Part shown: piece by piece, positions 8,172-16,569 of the stretch
How the letters are laid out: each line of letters begins with the position of its first letter
Numbering within the stretch: the first letter of the stretch is position 1
NCBI GenBank assembly: GCA_903861195.1
Contig: CAIOTJ010000220.1
Location: forward strand, 1 to 35,197
Reading direction: 5' to 3'
Length of the DNA stretch: 35,197 nt
Source: an uncultured Planctomycetaceae bacterium
Lineage (GTDB): Bacteria > Planctomycetota > Planctomycetia > Planctomycetales > Planctomycetaceae
Made by a program: the position numbers and the translations under genes
Notes under the pieces: model-generated
Told to the model about the DNA's origin: nothing
The model's database searches: none
The model's input: the letters and a program-made list of their open reading frames with translations, nothing else

Positions 8172-9292
8172 GGAATTTGGCCGTGGGGGATGGGCAGGGT
8201 TCTGAAACTCGTACAAGAACCGCTCGTGTCGCCGCGCGACAGCAGGGCGTGCGGACTGGAGCAGCAGCGGGACGATCTGCGGCCAGCGGCTGCCGTCGTG
8301 GAACCCGGGCTGGGTTCGGGACGTTCGACCGGAGCCAGACAAGCCAGGAGTGCACCGGATGAAAGCCCAGGACTGCACGCTGCGGCAACCGAGAACCGTG
8401 GTCGGCCGGCGAAATTGGGACATGGGGCCAGCTTGGTGGACGCGTTCGGCGCGGAACCGCGACGAGCGCGCGGAGACCCCCTTCGACCAGCGGCGGCCTC
8501 CCCTTGGGCAAATCGTTTCGTCCTTGAAATCACGCCTTGACCAGAGAATGGGCTGAACAGCTTGCACCCGTCCCTGGATGCTTTAACACCGCGTGGCCGC
8601 GGTCCTGTGCGATCTTGCGCAGCGTCTTAGTTCATTCGGCAAAATCGATACAAGCCCAGTCCTGCGCAAAGCAAGTTCAGATGGGGACAAAACCGGTGCC
8701 TTGTATTCGAGTGGCCACAACCTGTGGCGGTTCGGGGGATGGTCAAAGCGATCGGTCTCGGGGGCGGATGGTAGCCAGTGGGCGACGGTGGAACCGACAT
8801 TGACCAATGCTCACTGAACCGACCCACGACCGCGATTCATGACGGTTCACAACCGGCGCTGTACAGCCAGATGACTCTCACTGAATCCGGCCGGGGAATG
8901 TTGGGGAGTTGTCAAGAGCCCAAAGACTTCATGCTGCCGGTTCTCTGGATGACTCCCGGGACGCTTCGGGATCCAAAGGTGAAGCGGCCAATCCGGAAGA
9001 TGGGATCGGGGTAACCTCCCGAGACCGTCACGTGGCAGTTCGTGACATGACTTTCGCAAGATCAGCGCGTGGGCTTCCCACGGGTTCAACCTGCGGGTGA
9101 CGCGGCACGCCGATGGAGTCCGTGACCGCGAACCGCCGGTTCGCGAATAGACAAATCGCGGACCGGTCGCGATCTTGTGGACAGGGACCCCCGAGTTGGC
9201 TGCAGGCATGGCTCTGCGCGGGGCTGACCGGTGGGTCGGTCGTGTCTCGCATTACATGATTCCTCCTGCCGCAATTGGATGGTCATCGGCTC
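8172..9292. other. Long gene-poor divergent region
   Basis: More than 1.1 kb between two divergently read genes with no reading frame that looks like a protein. It must hold the promoters of both neighbours. A short perfect hairpin is present at 8588-8603 (ACCGCG/CGCGGT, loop TGGC) and two stronger ones at 9127-9173. I saw no tRNA, transposase remnant or long repeat. A small RNA or a decayed gene cannot be excluded. Confidence 0.5.
9127..9173. promoter_or_regulatory. Two adjacent hairpins upstream of the phosphatase-cytochrome gene
   Basis: Hairpin one is CGCGAACC/GGTTCGCG (9127-9134 and 9138-9145) with a 3-nt loop. Hairpin two is ATCGCG/CGCGAT (9155-9160 and 9168-9173) around GACCGGT. They lie 120-166 nt before the ATG at 9293. 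They could be a leader structure, an operator pair or the end of an unseen RNA. Only the base pairing is seen; the role is inference. Confidence 0.45.
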
Positions 9293-10306
9293 ATGGTCTG
9301 GTCGGGTCCCCCTCGTGTTGGCGTGCTTCTGTTGGCCGCACTGGTGCTGGGGGGGTGTCTGCGCCCGGACGGCGAATCCAATCGTCCGGCGGCACCGCAA
9401 GTGACTTCCCCTGATGAGAAGAGTGAGCAGCCTGTTGCCGGAGCCAAGGTTGCCGATCATCGCGCGGATGCAGTCGCGAAGACCACGCGGCTCAATCCCG
9501 AACCACCCGGTCTGCACAATGTGTTTCGGGTCTCTGCCCAGGTGTATTCCGGCAGCGAACCTCAGGGGCGCGAGGCGTTCGACAGTCTCGTGGCCATGGG
9601 AGTGAACACCATCGTCAGTGTGGATGGGGCTCGGCCACAGGTCGATCTGGCGCGTGAACGGGGATTGCGTTATGTGCACATTCCGATTGGTTACGATGGT
9701 CTTCCCGAGCGGGCCCGGCTGGCGCTGGCAAGCGTGATGCGCGAGAGTGACGGGCCGGTTTACATTCATTGTCATCACGGCAAACACCGGGGCCCGGCCG
9801 CTGCCGCGGTCGCCTGCCGCGCCGCAGGACAGCTCGACGCGGCCGCGGCGGAGGAACTGCTGAGGCTGGCCGGAACCAGCCGCGACTATCACGGGCTGTA
9901 CCGCGATGTCCGCGAGTTTGTTCCGCCGGCGCCCGACCAGCCGTTGCCCGAATTGGTCGAGGTGGCGCAGGTGGATTCGCTGGTTTCGGGAATGGCTGAA
10001 CTGGGGCGTTATTTCGACGAACTCAAGTTGTGTCGGGAGGCTCGGTGGGAGATACCGGCTGAACATCCAGACCTGGTGCCGCGGGGGATCGCACGGTTGG
10101 TGCAGGAAGGGTTGCACGAACTGGGGCGCACCGCCGATCTCTCCGCTTACACTGGCGAGTTTCGGTCGTTGTTGCAGGCCTCCGACGAGACAGCCGAGCG
10201 GCTGTGTCAGGCTTTGGCTGGTTCGGACCTGGAGGTGATGGAACGGGAGTTCTCGAAGTTGGAGAAGTCGTGTGGGCGGTGTCATGCCGAATGGCGCGAT
10301 CGCTGA
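9293..10306 (+). CDS. Lipoprotein: Cys-dependent phosphatase domain fused to a C-terminal cytochrome c'-like haem motif
   Basis: A 337-residue exported protein. Residues 1-21 are a lipoprotein signal with lipobox LVLGGC, Cys22 being the lipidated residue. Residues ~75-195 form a dual-specificity/tyrosine phosphatase-like domain: the active-site loop is HCHHGKHRG, with nucleophile Cys160 and phosphate-binding Arg166 in the C-x5-R spacing. The last ~130 residues are predicted helical and finish with CGRCH at 327-331 only six residues from the end, the position the haem motif takes in class II cytochrome c'. It would thus be a periplasmic, membrane-tethered phosphatase that carries covalent haem. 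Substrate and redox partner are unknown. ATG 9293 is preferred to the TTG at 9275 because it gives a compact signal peptide. The gene is monocistronic. Confidence 0.85.
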   Translation: MVWSGPPRVGVLLLAALVLGGCLRPDGESNRPAAPQVTSPDEKSEQPVAGAKVADHRADAVAKTTRLNPEPPGLHNVFRVSAQVYSGSEPQGREAFDSLVAMGVNTIVSVDGARPQVDLARERGLRYVHIPIGYDGLPERARLALASVMRESDGPVYIHCHHGKHRGPAAAAVACRAAGQLDAAAAEELLRLAGTSRDYHGLYRDVREFVPPAPDQPLPELVEVAQVDSLVSGMAELGRYFDELKLCREARWEIPAEHPDLVPRGIARLVQEGLHELGRTADLSAYTGEFRSLLQASDETAERLCQALAGSDLEVMEREFSKLEKSCGRCHAEWRDR

Positions 10307-10535
10307 CCCGTGGGGCGATCCCTGTGTGAAGAGAGATCTGCACCGACAAAAGATGTCCCCGGTCACGGTGTTCCGGGCTCTGGGATTCCTGGAATGAGGC
10401 CAGGTGGTTCGAGGGATTGCGGGTCATTACGATTGTCTCTTGTCCCCCCCCGAGGGCTCCGGGATAATTCGCCATTCCTGTCGAGGCGCTGTGAACTCGC
10501 AGGTGGTCGGTGTTCAGGTTCTGGCAGGTGATGCA

Positions 10536-11441
10536 ATGATTCGGCGTCTCGTGGCTGCGGTGGTGTTGTCTCTGCTGCTGGGACGGTTCGGATCGGCCGA
10601 GCCAGTGGTGAAGCTGGAACCACAGTCCGATGCGGTGCTTGTGAGTATCGACGGGCACGAGTTCACCACCCTGCGGACGGCCAAATCGCAACCGAAGCCC
10701 TACTTTTTTCCAGTCCGGGCGGCCGATGGCATCAGCATTGTTCGGCCCCTCGAGAAACCCGAGGATCATCCGCATCACAAAGGCGCATGGTGCTCGATCG
10801 ACGAAGTCAATGGCATCAAGTTCTGGGCCGAGAAGGGGAAGATCGAAAATGTGAAGGTCGAGATTCTGGCTGCCGAGGGGAACCCCGCGCGGATGAGAAT
10901 CACCAATCACTGGCTGGGAGACGATGGCCAACCGGTGCTGATCGAAACAGCCACGGTTTCGGTCTACGCCAACCGTCTGTTGATCTACGACCTGCAGTTC
11001 ACTGCCGGGAAGAACCCCGTGACCTTCGGCGACACCAAGGAGGGGATGTTTGGCATCCGGGTGGCCGACACCCTGCGGGGGAAGCAGGGGGGGCGGATCC
11101 AGAATGCCGAGGGGAAGAAGGGAGAAAAAGAGTGCTGGGGCCAGCTCTCGAAGTGGGTGGATTATGTGGGGACGGTCGAGGGACAGACCAAGGGGGTGGC
11201 GCTGTTGGATCATCCGCGCAATTTCCGGGGCTCGAGGTTCCATGTCCGGGATTATGGGTTGTTCACCCTCAGCCCGTTTGGGCAGAACGCCTACACCAAC
11301 GGCAGTCTGCCCGCCGATCCCTTCAATCTTCCGGCGGGGCAATCGGCCCGGTTGCGGTACGGGCTGTATGTGCATGACGGCGAAACGGATCCCGCGGCGA
11401 TCAACCGCGTTCATGAGCAGTTCCTGAAGGGAAGCGAGTGA
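10536..11441 (+). CDS. PmoA-like (DUF6807) exported protein
   Basis: A 301-residue protein with a Sec signal peptide (MIRRLVAAVVLSLLLGRFGSAE). The mature part matches the family annotated as 'methane oxygenase PmoA' or DUF6807, very common in planctomycetes and unrelated in function to methane monooxygenase as far as I know. Hallmarks seen: PYFFPVRAADG, HPHHKGAW with the histidine cluster at 78-81, WCSIDEVNGIKFWAE, and near the end DYGLFTLSPFGQNAYTNG. The fold is expected to be an all-beta sandwich, and neighbours elsewhere are often sugar-related enzymes, so a carbohydrate role is plausible but unproven. Its stop codon overlaps the GTG start of the next gene, so the two are probably co-transcribed. 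Confidence 0.85.
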   Translation: MIRRLVAAVVLSLLLGRFGSAEPVVKLEPQSDAVLVSIDGHEFTTLRTAKSQPKPYFFPVRAADGISIVRPLEKPEDHPHHKGAWCSIDEVNGIKFWAEKGKIENVKVEILAAEGNPARMRITNHWLGDDGQPVLIETATVSVYANRLLIYDLQFTAGKNPVTFGDTKEGMFGIRVADTLRGKQGGRIQNAEGKKGEKECWGQLSKWVDYVGTVEGQTKGVALLDHPRNFRGSRFHVRDYGLFTLSPFGQNAYTNGSLPADPFNLPAGQSARLRYGLYVHDGETDPAAINRVHEQFLKGSE

Positions 11442-12535
11442 CCGCGGAGGCAGGGAAGATTGCCGGGCGGCTGCATGTTTTCGTGGCGTTCGACTGGGGC
11501 GAGGAGATCGACCTGCACGCCGCCCGCGGATTGGTTCCTGGAGAGTGGCACGAGTTGCCCCGAAGGTCGCGAACCCCCGCGTCGATTGCCTATCAGGTTC
11601 CCCCGCTCCGGCTGGAGTTGCCGGTCGTGGCGTTGGAGGTGCCCGGGTTAGGCCGGATGGAGGCCGTGGCCGATCTACTGGTCTTCGACTTGGGTGTCGT
11701 GAGTCTGCGCTGGCAAGTCCCCTGGCAACTGACGGTGTCTGAACTGACAGCTCTCGCGGGGGAGCTGGCTGAGCCCGCTGGGCTGGTCCAGTCGGCCCGG
11801 GAGCTTCTGCAACCGATTTTTGATCGGTTGAAAGCAGCGATTGTGCGCCCTGCCTGGAGTCCGTTGAGTGAAGACTATTTCGTCTTCCAGTTATTCCCGG
11901 ACCAGCACCTGCCGCCTCCGGCGCGGTTGCTGGAGGAGTGCCGGGGGTGGTTGGCGAACCTGGTCCGACTGGAGGACGAACCGCTGTCGGATACGGAACA
12001 GGCCGAAGCGCTGCGGTTGACTCTGTCTTACACCCCAACCGACCTGTTGGTGACCGACTGGGGGGCGGCGGTGGTGATCGACACCGATTGCGGCGAGGTG
12101 CTGGAGACAATTGCCTTCGCCAATCTGCAGCTGCTGGAGTTTCGCTGGTTGGATGCCCGGCTGGATTCGCGGCTGAAGCAGGCGTCCGGGATGATTCGCG
12201 AACTGGCGCACCGGCGGTTGCCGATCTGGCGCAGTCATTGGCGTCCGCTGCGCGAGCTGGGGGAGCTCAAGGCCGAGGTGAACGAACTGTTTGAACGAAC
12301 CAGCAGCGCGCTGATGCTGGTGGGGGATCCATACGTCGCCCGGATCTACCAGCAGTTGGCGGTTCGGTTTCACCTGGAGGAGTGGGGGCGGAACATCCGC
12401 CGGGCGATCGATGTGCTGGAGGGAGTCTACCAGGTGGTCTCGGATCAGGCCGCCTTGCACCGGGGTGAATTCCTGGAAGTTGTGGTGGTGGTGCTGATTC
12501 TGATCGAGGTCCTGCTGGGTCTCTGGCGGCATTGA
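11438..12535 (+). CDS. DUF155/RMND1-like membrane-anchored protein
   Basis: A 365-residue protein starting at a GTG that overlaps the previous stop (GTGA at 11438-11441). The body is soluble and acidic, with TDLLVTDWGAAVVIDTDCGEVLETI in the middle and a helical region after residue ~230 (LDARLDSRLKQASGMIREL, then HLEEWGRNIRRAIDVLEGVYQ). It ends in a single membrane segment, FLEVVVVVLILIEVLLGLW. This arrangement, with the helical region and a C-terminal anchor just before the end, is that of DUF155 proteins, which include mitochondrial RMND1 and yeast Rmd1. In eukaryotes RMND1 supports mitochondrial translation; in bacteria the role is unknown. The identification is from layout and tail motif only, so it is moderate. 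Confidence 0.62.
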   Translation: MTAEAGKIAGRLHVFVAFDWGEEIDLHAARGLVPGEWHELPRRSRTPASIAYQVPPLRLELPVVALEVPGLGRMEAVADLLVFDLGVVSLRWQVPWQLTVSELTALAGELAEPAGLVQSARELLQPIFDRLKAAIVRPAWSPLSEDYFVFQLFPDQHLPPPARLLEECRGWLANLVRLEDEPLSDTEQAEALRLTLSYTPTDLLVTDWGAAVVIDTDCGEVLETIAFANLQLLEFRWLDARLDSRLKQASGMIRELAHRRLPIWRSHWRPLRELGELKAEVNELFERTSSALMLVGDPYVARIYQQLAVRFHLEEWGRNIRRAIDVLEGVYQVVSDQAALHRGEFLEVVVVVLILIEVLLGLWRH

Positions 12536-12758
12536 GTTGGGCGGGGAGAGTGGAGGCCGCGTCTGGGTTCTGACGGCCCCGAGCCTGTGGGGTCCTGGGC
12601 TGTGGCGGGGCTGGTCGCGACGTCAACCCCGAGTCGATTTGAGAGCCGTCAAGTGCTTCGCTTCCCTGCGGGCCGAAATCGGATGTGATATTCTGCCCTT
12701 GGGTTTGACCGGGTTGTCGGCCGGCCCCTGGCTTCTCCCTTCCCAACCGGGTGTTGGC

Positions 12759-13544
12759 ATGACGACGATCGATTTTGCCCGTTCGTTCCTGACCTTCCGC
12801 ATCGACACACTGAAAAAGCCGCCACAGACGGTCTCGCATCCGCCCCCCTATACACTGAATAGCGCGCGGATCCAACTCGATTGTGTCTGCGATGTCCGCG
12901 ATCTTCGTACCAACAACATGCTGCGGTTTGTGTTGGGAGCGAATTGCAAGACCGAACGGGTCGGAGTTCCGAGTGATGTCTGGACGGTCCCCAATGCCGA
13001 TTTCATTCCGGTGGTCTCCCAGCGGCAATTCCTGAACATCAAGACCTATACGCATCTGGGGCGGGAGCAGGGGGTGCTGCTCTACGGACATGGTCGCCAG
13101 CAGCCAGACCGGCAGAGCGGTCTGTGTGCCGAGGCGTTCGACGCGCTGCGGATTCACGTGGGCGAGGCTGCGGGGGAACCTTTGTTGACCGCGGCGGCGG
13201 TCTGTGACGCCACCTACGGTCATCATCCCCTGGTGGCCAGCACCGCCTGGGAGACCCCGCGATACGCGGTCGAACTGACCTATCCGGTGAAGACAGTGAA
13301 CGTAAATGAGCGGGACTTCATCTACCAGACCGACACCGGTCCGATTCTGTGGCCGGATTTGAACCTGGCTCCGGACGAACTGCTCGAGGGATTTCAACTG
13401 GCCTTCTCGGCCTTCAATGGTCCCGACTGGATCGAATGTCTGTTGCGTGTTCCGACCGGAATCCCTGGAGGTCTGGAGGTCTACCACTATTCTCGTCCCG
13501 TAAGGCTGGAGGGGGTGCGGAACTCGTTGTGGCGTTTGCTGTAG
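12759..13544 (+). CDS. Hypothetical protein
   Basis: A 261-residue soluble protein that I do not recognise. It has no signal peptide or membrane segment. The sequence is rich in beta-strand patterns (ARIQLDCVCDVRDL, LRFVLGANCKTERVG, AVELTYPVKTVNVNERDFIYQTDTGPILWP) and holds several Cys residues without zinc-finger spacing. It begins MTTIDFARSF; the frame is open further upstream to 12537, but that stretch is not protein-like. A Glu/His/Asp cluster in the second half could be catalytic, but I see no known motif. It may be planctomycete-specific. Confidence 0.7.
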   Translation: MTTIDFARSFLTFRIDTLKKPPQTVSHPPPYTLNSARIQLDCVCDVRDLRTNNMLRFVLGANCKTERVGVPSDVWTVPNADFIPVVSQRQFLNIKTYTHLGREQGVLLYGHGRQQPDRQSGLCAEAFDALRIHVGEAAGEPLLTAAAVCDATYGHHPLVASTAWETPRYAVELTYPVKTVNVNERDFIYQTDTGPILWPDLNLAPDELLEGFQLAFSAFNGPDWIECLLRVPTGIPGGLEVYHYSRPVRLEGVRNSLWRLL

Positions 13545-13729
13545 GGTCGCTGCCGTGCGGATATCGCCGGCCAGCTCAGCGACTGGTGGGAACCAAAGGG
13601 GGAAGTGGATGGGGGCCGCTCGATGATTGCGGTTCGGGAGGTTTGTTCCAGGCCGATACTTGACCCTCTGACAAGCGAGCGATAAGCTAAAATTGTGCGA
13701 GCGAACGGGGTTCTGCCCTGTTCCCCATC

Positions 13730-13801
13730 GCGGGTGTAACTCAGTGGTAGAGTGCTGGCTTCCCAAGCCTGATGTCGTGGGTTCGACCCCCATCACCCGC
13801 T
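13730..13801 (+). tRNA. tRNA-Gly (anticodon CCC)
   Basis: Acceptor GCGGGTG/CACCCGC with discriminator T, D stem ACTC/GAGT, anticodon loop TTCCCAA with CCC at 13762-13764, T stem GTGGG/CCCAT. It reads GGG codons. The anticodon stem CTGGC/GCCTG has one T-T mismatch at positions 28-42. CCA is not encoded. Confidence 0.95.
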
Positions 13802-13818
13802 CTTGTGTTCCACCATCA

Positions 13819-13848
13819 CGCCGGGTCTTCAGAGACCCGGCGTTTTTT
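13819..13848 (+). terminator. Intrinsic terminator after tRNA-Gly
   Basis: A perfect 10-bp GC-rich stem (CGCCGGGTCT/AGACCCGGCG, 13819-13828 and 13833-13842) with loop TCAG, directly followed by six T at 13843-13848. It begins 17 nt past the tRNA and ends the tRNA transcript, which insulates hpnE downstream. Confidence 0.95.
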
Positions 13849-13991
13849 GTGCCTGCCTCCCTGCATGCGCGGGGTGGCAGTGAGGCCAGACATCAAACTG
13901 GCTCATCGGCAGGATGTCGGCTGGCCGCTGCGGTGGTGGTGGGCGGGGGTGGACCGACGACGGCAGTCAGTCCCACGAAACGGGGTGAGCG

Positions 13992-15449
13992 ATGACGGGC
14001 GAGGGGTCGGCCGGAGAGCGCGACATTCTGGTGGTTGGGGGGGGGCTGGCGGGGCTGGCCTGTGCGGCCGCTCTGGGTGCGCGGGGTTGGACTGTTACGC
14101 TGTTGGAATCGCGGAATCGGCTCGGGGGGCGGGCCAGTTCCTTCCGCGACGCCCAGACGGGGGAGTGGCTCGACAACTGCCAGCACGTTTCGCTGGGCTG
14201 CTGCACCAATTTCACCCGTTTCTGCCAGATGGTGGGAATCGCCGACCTCTTTCATCGGGAGGACGAGCTGATTTTCATCGGGCCCGAGGGAACGCGGCAT
14301 GTCTTTGCCGCCAGCTCGTTTCCCGCGCCGCTGCACCTCGCCCCGGCGTTCGCCCGCTTGTCGTATCTGTCCTGGAGTGACCGCTGGCACCTCTCGCGGG
14401 GGTTGCGGGCGCTCGCCGGGACTCCCTCCGAGCGGTTGGAGGGCCTGCCGTTTGATCGCTGGCTGGCGGACCAACATCAGCCCCCGCGAGTGATTGAGCT
14501 GTTCTGGCATGTGGTGCTGGTGAGTGCGTTGTCGGAAACGGTCGACCGACTCGACGCGGCGCACGCCCGCAAGGTGTTTGTCGACGCTTTTCTGACTCAT
14601 CGCGCCGGCTGGGAGGTGTGGCTGCCCACGGTGCCCCTGGAGCGGCTGTATGGTGGGGAACTGTTGGGTTGGCTGGCTGGGCACGGAGTGGCGGTGCGGC
14701 TGAACGCCGGAGTCCGCACGCTCGCGCGCGGTCAGGAGGGGGTTCAGGTGACTCTGCGGGATGGGACCACCTGCCGGGCCTCTCGCGTGGTGCTGGCGGT
14801 TCCTTCCCACCTCGTTCCCGATTTGGCCCCCGAATTGGCTCCGCGGTGGTCGGCGGTGGAAGGCCCCGGCCAGATCGAGACCGCGCCGATTTCCAGTGTT
14901 CATCTGTGGTACGACCGCGAGATCACTCCCGATCGGCATGTGACCTTCGTGGGGCAGACCAGCCAGTGGTTGTTCAATCGGGAACGCATCCAGGGCAGGC
15001 CAGTCGGACCGGAGGAATCCGCGGCCGGGGGGGGTGAGGAAAGGAGTTCTTCGGGCTGGTACGGTCAAGTGGTGATCAGCGCGTCGCACCATGCGGCGGC
15101 CCGGCCGGCGCAGGAGACTATCGACACGGTGGCGGGTGAGTTGGCCCGGCTGTTGCCGGGGGCCCGCTCCGCGCGGCTGTTGCGGGCCCGCATGGTGACC
15201 GAGCACCGGGCGGTGATTGCCGTCTTGCCCGGAGCGGACCGCCACCGCCCGGGAGTGCGGACCGATGTTCCCGGGCTCTATCTCGCGGGAGACTGGGTTC
15301 AGACTGGATGGCCAAGCACCATGGAGGGGGCGGTGCGGTCGGGATGGCTGGCGGCCGAGGCGGTGCTGGAGGATGCGGGAACGGGAGAGCGGCTGCTGGC
15401 CGAAGATCTTCCCGTGTCCCGTTTGTCGAAGTGGCTGCTGCGCCTGTAG
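13992..15449 (+). CDS. hpnE: Hydroxysqualene dehydroxylase (squalene-associated FAD-dependent desaturase)
   Basis: A 485-residue flavoprotein of the amine oxidase/phytoene desaturase family. The N-terminus has the Rossmann FAD motif ILVVGGGLAGLACA (G16-x-G18-x2-G21) followed by LLESRNRLGGRASSF. Near the C-terminus is the second FAD motif GLYLAGDWVQTGWPSTMEGAVRSGWLAA, with the TGWP-ST signature typical of HpnE rather than of phytoene desaturases. The enzyme reduces hydroxysqualene to squalene, the last step of the HpnC-HpnD-HpnE route, and so feeds hopanoid or other triterpenoid synthesis. HpnC and HpnD usually sit beside it in proteobacteria, but here they are not within the window. The start ATG lies in a ggtgagcgATG context. 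Confidence 0.85.
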   Translation: MTGEGSAGERDILVVGGGLAGLACAAALGARGWTVTLLESRNRLGGRASSFRDAQTGEWLDNCQHVSLGCCTNFTRFCQMVGIADLFHREDELIFIGPEGTRHVFAASSFPAPLHLAPAFARLSYLSWSDRWHLSRGLRALAGTPSERLEGLPFDRWLADQHQPPRVIELFWHVVLVSALSETVDRLDAAHARKVFVDAFLTHRAGWEVWLPTVPLERLYGGELLGWLAGHGVAVRLNAGVRTLARGQEGVQVTLRDGTTCRASRVVLAVPSHLVPDLAPELAPRWSAVEGPGQIETAPISSVHLWYDREITPDRHVTFVGQTSQWLFNRERIQGRPVGPEESAAGGGEERSSSGWYGQVVISASHHAAARPAQETIDTVAGELARLLPGARSARLLRARMVTEHRAVIAVLPGADRHRPGVRTDVPGLYLAGDWVQTGWPSTMEGAVRSGWLAAEAVLEDAGTGERLLAEDLPVSRLSKWLLRL

Positions 15450-15461
15450 ACTGCGGCCGCC

Positions 15462-16502
15462 ATGTTTCCCCTCAACAACCACGGCGGGCATCGCGGAGTG
15501 ATTCTGTGGCGGAGGGTGGTTCCCCCGCTGTTGTTGTTGTGCGCGCTGTTGCTGCTGGGGACGGCGGGGTTCAAGTTCTTCTCCCCCGAAGCGGCTTGGA
15601 TCGACTGTCTGTACATGGCGGTCACCACCACCACCACGGTGGGCTATGGAGAGATCGTTCCACTGGGGCCCGGGGGGCGGCTGTTTGTCATCGGGTTTCT
15701 GGCGTGTGGACTGGGAGTGGTCTCGTACTCGGCCTTTACATTCGGGCAATTTCTGTTCAGCAGCGAAATCCAGCGGCTTCTGGAGGAAAAACGCATGCGG
15801 CACCTGATCGACGGACTGAGCGGGCACTACATCGTCTGTGGCCTGGGACGAATGGGAATGACCATCTGCCGGCATTTGGCCGAGCGGGGCAAGCCGTTTG
15901 TCATCATTGACCGCGAGGCGGAACGGCTTGAAGCCGAGACCGACTCCGGCTGGCTGCACATTCCCGGGGATGCCACCGACGATGCCGTGTTGCACGAAGC
16001 GGGAATTGGCCGCGCGAAGGCGTTGGCCACGGTTCTGCCGACGGATGCCGACAATGTCTACGTGGTGCTCTCGGCCCGGCTGCTCTCGGCCAGGCTGGAG
16101 ATCATCGCCCGCGCGAGCGACGAGGCGGCGGCGAACAAGATGAAGCGGGCGGGGGCCAATCGCGTGGTCAGTCCCTATAGCACGGGTGCCGTGAAGATGG
16201 CGCGCTTCATGCTGAATCCCAACATCGAGGATTTCCTGGAGATCGGAGACCAGCAGGGACAGGAGTTGGAGCTGGCTGATGTGCAGATCGACGACCACAG
16301 CCAGTATGTGGGCAAACGCCTGGCCGAGACCAACCTGCGAGACCTGGGGGTGATCGTGGTCGGGATCCGGCGACGCAGCGGCGAGCGATTGATGCCCCCG
16401 CCGGGGAACGCGATGATTGAGGCGGGGGATTGCCTGTTCGCATTTGGCAGCACCTCCGCGGTGAACCAGATGATTGGCACCAGCGGCCGCGAGGAGACCT
16501 AG
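15462..16502 (+). CDS. Two-TM potassium channel with TrkA-N/TrkA-C (RCK) domains
   Basis: A 346-residue channel subunit. TM1 lies near 18-38, the pore helix and selectivity filter TTTTTVGYGE at 55-64, and TM2 near 73-98. The cytoplasmic part is an RCK/TrkA-N Rossmann domain with HYIVCGLGRMG (glycine loop 127-132), IIDRE at the end of strand 2, GDATDD, and AKALATVLPTDADN, then a TrkA-C domain over the last ~80 residues. Homologues such as MthK form tetramers gated by Ca2+ or nucleotides. Here the ligand is not known. ATG 15462 is 12 nt past the hpnE stop, so the two genes may share a transcript, although no functional link is evident. Confidence 0.93.
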   Translation: MFPLNNHGGHRGVILWRRVVPPLLLLCALLLLGTAGFKFFSPEAAWIDCLYMAVTTTTTVGYGEIVPLGPGGRLFVIGFLACGLGVVSYSAFTFGQFLFSSEIQRLLEEKRMRHLIDGLSGHYIVCGLGRMGMTICRHLAERGKPFVIIDREAERLEAETDSGWLHIPGDATDDAVLHEAGIGRAKALATVLPTDADNVYVVLSARLLSARLEIIARASDEAAANKMKRAGANRVVSPYSTGAVKMARFMLNPNIEDFLEIGDQQGQELELADVQIDDHSQYVGKRLAETNLRDLGVIVVGIRRRSGERLMPPPGNAMIEAGDCLFAFGSTSAVNQMIGTSGREET

Positions 16503-16527
16503 GGCGTTTTTTGAGATGATTGGCCCC

Positions 16528-16548
16528 GGAACCCAGGCCCGGGGTTCC
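16528..16548 (+). terminator. Possible weak terminator between channel and YceH genes
   Basis: Seven-bp stem GGAACCC/GGGTTCC (16528-16534 and 16542-16548) with loop AGGCCCG, followed by TCTTTC. The T-tract is short and broken, so this could equally be a translational leader for the gene at 16570. Confidence 0.35.
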
Positions 16549-16569
16549 TCTTTCATGGAAGGTGTTCGC

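Noticed and set aside
8172-8567. N-terminal extension of the GT2-ArnT protein in the same frame.
   Set aside because: The extra ~130 residues are Arg/Pro/Ser-rich with no pattern of the family, and the GT2 domain begins right after the ATG pair at 8171.
8847-9209. Possible small minus-strand gene in the gene-poor region.
   Set aside because: No ribosome site, Arg/Pro/Ser-rich composition and no recognisable motif.
10023-12110. Long minus-strand frame opposite the phosphatase, PmoA-like and DUF155-like genes.
   Set aside because: It spans three recognisable plus-strand genes and has low-complexity Pro/Arg composition.
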